DNA of 64,000 bases from Verpa conica (taxonomy: Eukaryota > Ascomycota > Pezizomycetes > Pezizales > Morchellaceae): the NCBI GenBank assembly GCA_033030425.1, contig JAUFSD010000022.1, forward strand, positions 682,001-746,000, in the 5' to 3' direction. The notes beneath the pieces were generated by a model. It worked only from the letters and a program-made list of their open reading frames with translations. It was not told the origin of the DNA and did no database searches. The position numbers and the translations under genes were made by a program. This document shows, piece by piece, positions 57,207 to 64,000 of the stretch (the stretch's first letter is position 1; every line of letters begins with the position of its first letter).

Positions 57207-59505
57207 TTATAAGGCAGAGAGATCCGGATAGTAGCCGCGGGAACTCTCCGAAGGTTCAAATCTCCCACACTTTGGGAAGAGGTTATATCGCTGTTCCCTG
57301 CCAACAGAAGCACCGCCTCCGAGCCATTGCTGACCGATCGCACCGAACTCATCCTTAATCGCAGCCTTCCGCATGGAATCGGTAGAAGGCATACTCGTGG
57401 GAATATAAGAGGATACGTCAGAATCATACTGTGGGCAGTTCGTCTCTAAAGGATGCTCGCTCTTCCGATCACTATATGAGTGCGTCTCGTACCCACTATC
57501 GATACTCTGTGGGGGTGGTTGTGTGGCTGACTCATAAAGTGTGGATGGGAAGTACTGATAGCCCACAAAGTTGTTATCTAGTTGTGAGGCTGATTCTGCG
57601 TCAAGGATTGGGTCAATCGGAGGCTCCATATGTGACGAGGATGCGCTAGATATGGAGGGGTTGTGGATAGAGGAGGTAGTGGGTGACGAATGTATACTCG
57701 AAATTCCGGTGGTGTGCAACTGTAGACCCGTCATTCCCATAGAAGAACTTGAGCCTCCTGGGCCAGGAGCAGAAGTCACTCCGTCTGGACCCATAAAACC
57801 GGATCCACCTGATGTTGGTGAGGGGTGACTGCCATTTCCATTGCCAGAGCCCCCTCCAGCACCTGGGCTAGAAGCGCTAGTTCTTCGCTCATCCGCATAA
57901 TGCCCAGGACTCCTCCCACGCACAACCATGGGGGCGGAAATTCTATATGCGATTTTGACCCAGCCTCCATCAGATCCAGGGTTCGATGTATGACCGGAAG
58001 GCCCTGAAGAAGCTGAACTGCCAACATCGGCATAAAGCTCTACTATTAAATGATAGTATTGTTGTGCCGCCCGTCGCTTGCCGTTGTTGGCGGTTGCGGA
58101 TTTGAACTGAATACGGTCAAACACAGCAATATGTTGTTGTTGCTGTGCTTGTTGCGGGAAGCTGTATTCATGATCTAGGGAACCTGGTTGAGGAGAATGT
58201 GGTTGTTGGACCACAGGACTAGAACTAGAAGCAGCAAATGCCATACCTCCAGTAGGTTGTGGACTAAGCTTTATCCTGTTTGGTTTGTGCTGGGGACCTT
58301 TGTCACGCTTGGGGGTATGTTGAACGAGATCTACAACCTTGCCACCAGGTGCATCAACTACAGCTGAAATGCACATTGCGAAAGCAAGAACATGCTCAGG
58401 GGCTGATCCAGGTGTTCTCCGGAGATATAGCGGGAGTGAGTACGTGGTTGGGAGCAAGCTATAGGAGCATACTACAGAAAAATAATTTCGGCGGTAGCAA
58501 GTCCAATCGCGGTCAGACAAGAAAAATCCCTTATCCACTCGAGCATGAATCTCTGGGCGAACAAGATGTCCATCAGCAGAATTAAGTTGGTGCAATAGCT
58601 GGGTCTCACCCAATGGAGGGCCAGATGTATTGTTCGCGCCGAGTCCGTTAGAAGTAGGATCATGGGGATTCGAAAGTGGTGACTGAAGACCTCCAATGGT
58701 TGGCGATACTGTAATTGTGGGAGAGTCAAGAGTACGAGATACAGGCGTTAGTGGAGAATGAGGCGACAAAATATCCGACTGCGATCCTCTAGTTGGGAGA
58801 TGGCGAGCAAGATGAGGAGTAGAAGTAGCGTAGTCTGACCTCACTGAGGAGCCCAGTGACGGTGAGACAGACTTTGTACTGCCCGAGGATGATCTGTGAT
58901 GCGGGCCCATTCCAGAAGTGGGGCTTTGGCTACGAGACATTGGCATAAGCTACCCAGGTAACAAACAAAATAGTTTGGAGAAGGATGTCATACATTGAGG
59001 GTATCCGTGGCCGCGAATCCGAAGCCATCGAATATATGGGGAAACTTGAGGAGGAGGCAGATGTAGGGTACGAAGTAGGAGAGAAGACGTTGGTTGTGAA
59101 GGGTGAGTAGGCAATGGAAGAAGCAGCCGAAGTCGGACTAGATGAGTCGTATCCAGAACTGCTTGTAGTTGAGTATCTGCATTCAAAAGATATCCGTCAG
59201 TTTCCTTGGGGCTGAGAAAATAAACATTGAAAGATTAGGAGGCGAGTCGCGTGATAGGCACCAACAAGACTCGATTGCGCGAAAACTGATGACGGACGGC
59301 ATCATGGGAAAGTAAGTGGAGTGGAGTGGGGTGAAGGGAAAGGCACACACCTTGGGTCCTGCAGGGCCGGAAGAGATGCACCAAACCGATTATTACTGGT
59401 GGCAGCGGGAATGGGAAGCGACTGAATCGAGGAGTGTGAGATAGGATGGTGCTCGCGTTCCACCGCCGAACTAGATGTGTTGAGGGGTTCGGGTTTGGGT
59501 GACAT
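57207..59505 (-). CDS. vib-1: NDT80/PhoG-family transcription factor, Vib-1/XprG type
   Basis: Three exons: 59505-59351, 59176-58994 and 58929-57207; 686 aa. Vib-1 and XprG control extracellular protease and cellulase production, the response to carbon and nitrogen starvation, and heterokaryon-incompatibility cell death. The N-terminus (MSPKPEPLNTSSS, SIQSLPIP, LPALQDPRYSTTSSSGYDSS) fits this group. The NDT80 DNA-binding domain spans about residues 220-450: PEIHARVDKGFFLSDRDWTC, YRRNYFSVVCSYSL, KVVDLVQHTPKRDKGPQHKP, DRIQFKSATANNGKRRAAQQ, YYHLIVELYADVG and VRGRSPGHYADERR. Gln-rich and Gly/Ser-rich low-complexity stretches flank it. The C-terminus (KDEFGAIGQQWLGG, RGYYPDLSAL) is also typical. 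The exon 2/3 acceptor at 58930 was preferred over one at about 58948 because only it keeps phase. Confidence 0.92.
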
Positions 59506-60800
59506 TTGAACGGGGCCAAATCCTGAGAGCGCCGGAAAAGAGAGACGATCACAGTTAGCTGGCGGGTTCCTATATTATTTTTTTGTGGTAGATAGGTATG
59601 TAGGTGTGTAGTAAGTAGGTACACTACGACCAAGTGCGACCAACGGGACAATAATAACAATAAAGGAAAGAATAATGCAATAGTGCAGCAGCGATATAAT
59701 AAACAATATAACACAATCAGAGCCTATATAGAGTAGGCGGGTAGATATGATGGGATGGAGGAACGAATGAATAGAGTACAGGCAGGCGCAGGACAGACAG
59801 GGCAAGAGTATGTGCAGGGTAGGGTGAATGAATGTGTGATGTGCGTGAGAGTGAGAGACAGAGAGATTTACTCCCGCCCCACCATCCACGTGCAGTTGTC
59901 TAGGCATCACTCCTCCGCCACGCCTGCATCGGAGATAGCGGGGAGAGAGAAACAGGCAAGCATCCCAACGAGGGAAAACAAGGCCTAATTGAAACGCGCG
60001 AGACCGGGCTAGATTTGTGGTAGATAATTGGGGTGAGGAAAAGCGTGACGATGGAAAGATGTATGAAGCAACATGGGAAGGGGAGGGGTGGGAGGAAGGG
60101 GTGGGACTTGTTGCAGTAGCTGGGAACGGAATGGGGGGAGCGATAGTACTCACTGCTACTCATCTGCAATGCAGCTTCAGCGCCAGGGCGCAATGACCAC
60201 AAGACAGCCAGTGGAAAGGATTAAATAGGTTTAGGGAGGGGCGAAGGTTGGCTGCGTGCGTTAAGGAAAGGGAAGTTGAGCTGCTTGATGCGTTCGTGCG
60301 TGCGTTCTGCTGCCGTACCAAGTGCGCGGAACCCTGAAAGCAAGCATAACCTGTCAGCCGAGAGCCCGTCTCCTCTCTATCTATAATTCTCACTCAATCA
60401 CTCGTCCGTTCCCGAGATCGCGAAACGCAACAAGGTCCCCCCCACCACTACCCTACCAACAGCTCTCAAATAACACCACCCCCTTCAAAAAAATCATTCC
60501 CCTAACTGCTAAACTAGATACAGACTGGTTGAAGAAAGTAACGGTGAAGAGTAAGGAATAAAAGCGTACTTACTCTTAGTAGATAGCCCGCTGCGATGCA
60601 AGATGGCAAGATGCTGTGGGTATTGCGTGCCCTGCACAGTTGGCTCAGGAAAAACGAAATAAAGATGTGTCGAGTGAGTGAGCAAGTTGATAGTAAGTGA
60701 ATAGCAGTAGTAGCAGCAACAACAACAGCAGCAGCAGCAATATTAAAAGCAACAAGCAACTCCCAAGTGGTGGGGGGAGCGAGGTATTTTAGGGCGGCTG
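59506..60800 (-). promoter_or_regulatory. Long leader/promoter of the NDT80 factor with upstream ORFs
   Basis: On the minus strand the 1.3 kb before the start codon is pyrimidine-rich and contains several ATG-initiated short frames (for example reading down from 60153 and from 60202), none with a known domain. A CAG/CAA microsatellite lies at 60705-60740. Long uORF-bearing leaders are common in fungal developmental regulators; the transcript start is unknown. Confidence 0.4.
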
Positions 60801-61501
60801 AGTTTGGTCGGTATATGTCGGGCCGGTCTCTTCAGAAAACAAATGTTTCGCGCGCCTCAACACGAGAAACCCAACGCGTCTCCTGGGTTAGGGGGGGCCC
60901 CGACAATTATGCAAGTCCGCAGTAGGGTGTGTAAGAAGGAAGGCTATTCTCTCTTCTCTCTTGCCGCCAATAGTAAAATCGTAGGATAAAATAGGAAAGC
61001 CAGCAGTAGGGGGGCCAATAGTGCTTTGACCAGACACAATCAAGCGAAATGACAGGAAGGACTCTTTGGGTCGGCCCTTTGAGGGAAATTGAAATGGCGG
61101 GAAGAGCAGCCTGATCGCCTTCTGCTGAATCCCCGTATGGTTGCTTTTTCTTTCTTTTTTTCCCCTTCTCCCTTTCCTTTCTCTTACTCAAGTTCGAGCG
61201 TGAACGGGGGTAATTCGACAAACCGTAGGGAAACGAAGGGGGTCAAATGTAAACCAAAGACTTAGTTATGGATATATTCTTCAGAACGGTCAACGCAACG
61301 CAACGCGGGATGACGAAAGTGCCGCAAAAAGAACGACCGTGGCAGTGAAGAAGCTTTGAAGCCTTCAGGACACTAGTGGGTCAGGTCCAGTGGAGATTCT
61401 TAAACAGGGCAACAAAAACGAGCTCAGAGTCACTTGGACGCTTTGTAGCAGCAAACTCCGGTCTTGATGATACCCAAGGGAAGAACACTTAAATTTATTG
61501 G

Positions 61502-61804
61502 ATGTCGAACTCTTCAAGAGATCACCCCCCAACGGCCTCATCGATGCCCGAGCCCACCCCCCTCCCCCAGGTTCCTGTCCCCTCCGCTCACGAACCCCTC
61601 ACCCCCTGTCCAAGTTGTCCCGACTCCCCAGTCGACTCAGACTATGTGCTTACTTACTTCTTTCGCAATGAGACGACCTCTATATCGGATTCATCTTGCC
61701 CAAATCTGCCTTCCTGCATGCCCTGCGCCTGCCTTGCCCATTTCATTTCCCTGCCCATTTTGGACGAAGGCTGCAAGCCTGTGCGCTTAGAGTTTAGAAG
61801 ATAG
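61502..61804 (+). CDS. Possible small cysteine-rich ORF, unsupported
   Basis: A 100-codon frame (MSNSSRDHPPTASSMPEPTP...) that is Pro/Ser-rich and ends in a Cys-rich part with CPSCPDSP and CPNLPSCMPCACL. No signal peptide, known domain or splice partner is seen. It lies in GC-rich DNA where chance ORFs are frequent, so it may not be a gene. Confidence 0.2.
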   Translation: MSNSSRDHPPTASSMPEPTPLPQVPVPSAHEPLTPCPSCPDSPVDSDYVLTYFFRNETTSISDSSCPNLPSCMPCACLAHFISLPILDEGCKPVRLEFRR

Positions 61805-64000
61805 TGAGGGACTAGAGCCGGGGTCCCGCTTGATGTTCCTGCATTTTTCTTATGCGATCAAAAGAAGGTGAAGGAAGTGTAGGAATATGTAAGTGGTGAC
61901 CAGCATCACTGTTGACCCAAGCTGAGCTGCTAAGCAAAAAATAGTGTCAGATCCCCGTCCATTTTTGCCCGGGAGTTATAAAAAGATCAAGCTCACAACC
62001 TAACGCGAATGAGGCTGGGGGACAGGAGAACGAAAAGGAGATGTGACGCGAGGGCGGAATCCCTGCGGCAGATAGGAAGATACGAGCCACTTTGAGAGGC
62101 CTGATTTTTTTCCGTCTGCTTTCAGTCCGTTTCGCAACTTTTGCTTTCGCGCAACTAGGGTGAGCGAGATCCAGGCCAATCAGAGCAGGCTCCAAGCTAG
62201 GTATCCCTGCGAACAATCCTCCTCGGATTCCTAATCCTGGGCAAAATCCGACATTCTGTTTGGTCGAAAAAGGAGAGTGCAGAGGAAAGATGTGTCGGCG
62301 TTGCCGATGGATGTACCTAGACGAGCGCCAGGAGCCCGCGGTGTATCATGTCAGTTAGCCTGCAGCCTGCTTTTGCAGTAAAGATATTTATCCGCGGCTT
62401 GGCTACATAAACTTTTTATCTCTTCTGGAAATTTATCGTCGATGAAACAGAAAAGTAGCGGAATGAGGCTGTAGGCAACCACTTTGACGTCCCACTTTAT
62501 CCCTTTGCGGTATGCCAAGATGCTTGACCTCAGCCCTCGATGGAAGATCACGAATAAAAACGCACTTTGTTTTGATTTGTTTCAGTGCAAGAAATGCGGA
62601 GGTGCTGAAGCGAACTGCTTGGAAAAGGGGGGACCGATTTCGCTACTTTAGGGAATATCCTTTTGTCCCCACTGCCAACCGGTTGTATAAAGGGCATTTT
62701 TGTGGAAACAGAATCGTTAGGAAGTAGGAATCTTATCCCTGAGAGCTAGAGCCTCGCTTCATGAAAGTTATTGAAGGATCTGACCATATCTATCTATCTA
62801 TCTCAAGATTCTCACCCCGGACACCGACTCGGTGGGCAGGATGATGTGGGGACTGTTAGAGGAGAACGTGGTCGCTAGGAAGGTCGGCTGGGGTGGGTTA
62901 ACCCCACGTACAAACTCAAGGTCAGGCCTGAAAGGGTCAAAATGTCGGGTTGGCCCCCACACTGTATCGCGGCGAGGGGTAATGTCTAGCGTGTGGGAGG
63001 CTCTCGTTGAGTCACTGTTTATGAAGGTTGCTGGGTATAAGATTGCAAACTGGCCTGTCTACACGGCGGATCAATGAGGGAGAAATACTCCTAGCCAGAT
63101 ACACGGGTGCAGGGGGTGATGCCCTGACAAAAAGAGACTATATAAAAAGGGCTAGACCCAACATGACAAGGGCAATAATTATATATATATTGGTCAATGT
63201 TGATAATTGTTTGAGGATGCCTGTAGGGTCATATGAACAGGGAGGGGGAGAGGGGAGAGAGTAGGATTAGGAGAGGAGAGGAGAAGGGAAAAGGAATAGG
63301 GATAGGAACGGAGGCGGGGACGGGGACGGAGACGGGGACGGGGGCGGGGTCCGGGGATGGGGGGATGGGGATCCGTCAAGTTGGAAGGGCTGGCTGGCCG
63401 GTCCGAGGTCTGTTGCGTTCCTGTCAACGGCGCTAGTTTGGGATACCGACGTTTGTACCTGCGACTACACTTGGCTTGAAAACATCGCGAATCACCAAAG
63501 ACACGCCATAGTGGCACAAAATCGTCGCTCAACGATCTCTGTGTGATGTTTAACCTCACGAAGAAGCATTTCGGGGGCAACTGCCGGAATGACGAATGCG
63601 GGAGCGGTGGAACAACATTATTTCCACGTGGGGTATCGGTGCGGCCCGTGGTATCATCATTTTCAGCAGGAAACATGGCAATGCAAGGATTTCCACTCTC
63701 TCTAAGCAGGAAGGGTGTTACCGTAGCTACAGGGAAAACAACATGTATCCTCTTCTTGCAGATAGACATAGAGACGGGATTTTTGCTGAACTCCATGTTT
63801 TTAACCGGTCTTGCAGTGTTTCGCTCCTTATTCTCCGAATAACATGGTTGAACACAGTGACATTCTCGAACATTTTGAAACAATATTTTCCTTCGGTGGC
63901 ACTGCATCTACCACGCGAGCTCCGATTCTGAAGATTCCCAGAGCATCCTCTGGACCCTGCACACCACGTTGGCGCTTATGAGATAGCTAGGATTGGCTGG
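61805..64000. other. Right-hand end, no supported gene
   Basis: ORFs of up to 237 codons (minus strand 63194-63907) exist, but their sequence is low-complexity (Pro-Arg repeats over the purine tract) or unrecognised. A TATC microsatellite occurs at about 62788-62803. Confidence 0.5.
63233..63365. repeat. Purine tract with GGGACG-type hexamer repeats
   Basis: About 130 nt are nearly all G and A on the plus strand. From 63305 to 63350 the unit GGGACG/GGAGAC/GGGGCG is reiterated. Such tracts can form triplex or quadruplex structures and mark some fungal promoters; no adjacent gene start is evident in the window. Confidence 0.75.

Noticed and set aside
59575..60153. 192-codon minus-strand ORF
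   Set aside because: Ser/Pro/Ile-rich translation of the pyrimidine-rich leader before the NDT80 factor; no domain and no splice partner.
63194..63907. 237-codon minus-strand ORF at the right end
   Set aside because: About a third is a translated purine/hexamer repeat (Pro-Arg repeats) and the rest has no recognisable similarity.

Overview
The window is nuclear DNA from a filamentous ascomycete (Pezizomycotina). Genes contain many short introns (mostly 43-80 nt, GT-AG, often with a CTAAC/CTGAC-like branch site). Characteristic fungal proteins are present: a Gti1/Pac2 (WOPR) regulator, a Vib-1/XprG-type NDT80 factor, NUR1 and a filamentous-type GH47 mannosidase. The species cannot be named from sequence alone. 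Wide AT-rich, MITE-bearing spacers separate the genes, which suggests a fairly repeat-rich genome. Gene names rest on recognising protein motifs by eye; splice models were built by hand and checked for reading-frame phase.

Layout from left to right. 1-3045: 3' part of URB2 (ribosome biogenesis, +). 5464-8257: CWC22, and 10966-12843: PRP31, two spliceosome genes on the minus strand with a TIR element between them. 13568-16126: PHD-finger chromatin protein (-) behind a long pyrimidine-rich leader. 18332-19057: acireductone dioxygenase (-). 21210-22440: AKR6/Kv-beta-type aldo-keto reductase (+). 23268-24468: cardiolipin synthase (-). 25358-26866: WOPR regulator (-). 26.9-31.9 kb: gene-poor. 31941-33578: NUR1 (+). 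33890-34347: small uncharacterised gene (-). 34597-35656: FHIT-type HIT hydrolase (-). 36599-39101: decayed RAD4/XPC copy (-). 39899-40622: nudC (+). 41527-43789: MUS81 (+). 46119-48766: GH47 mannosidase (+). 50813-51979: rhomboid-like protein (-). 52-57.2 kb: gene-poor. 57207-59505: NDT80/Vib-1 factor (-). The last 4.5 kb holds nothing convincing.

The genes are mostly unrelated housekeeping functions, not a cluster. The exceptions are the CWC22-PRP31 pair (both splicing) and the RAD4 relic two genes from MUS81 (both DNA repair). Mobile DNA is represented by at least six short terminal-inverted-repeat elements, most consistent with TA-target Tc1/mariner/pogo-type MITEs. One family has two copies in opposite orientation about 18 kb apart, and two other elements abut head to tail. 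I found no CRISPR array, rRNA, convincing complete tRNA or secondary-metabolite cluster. The most interesting observations are the RAD4 copy, whose stop codons are all compatible with CpA-to-TpA change, and the unusual exon structure of the mannosidase (a 10-nt microexon and a GC-AG intron).
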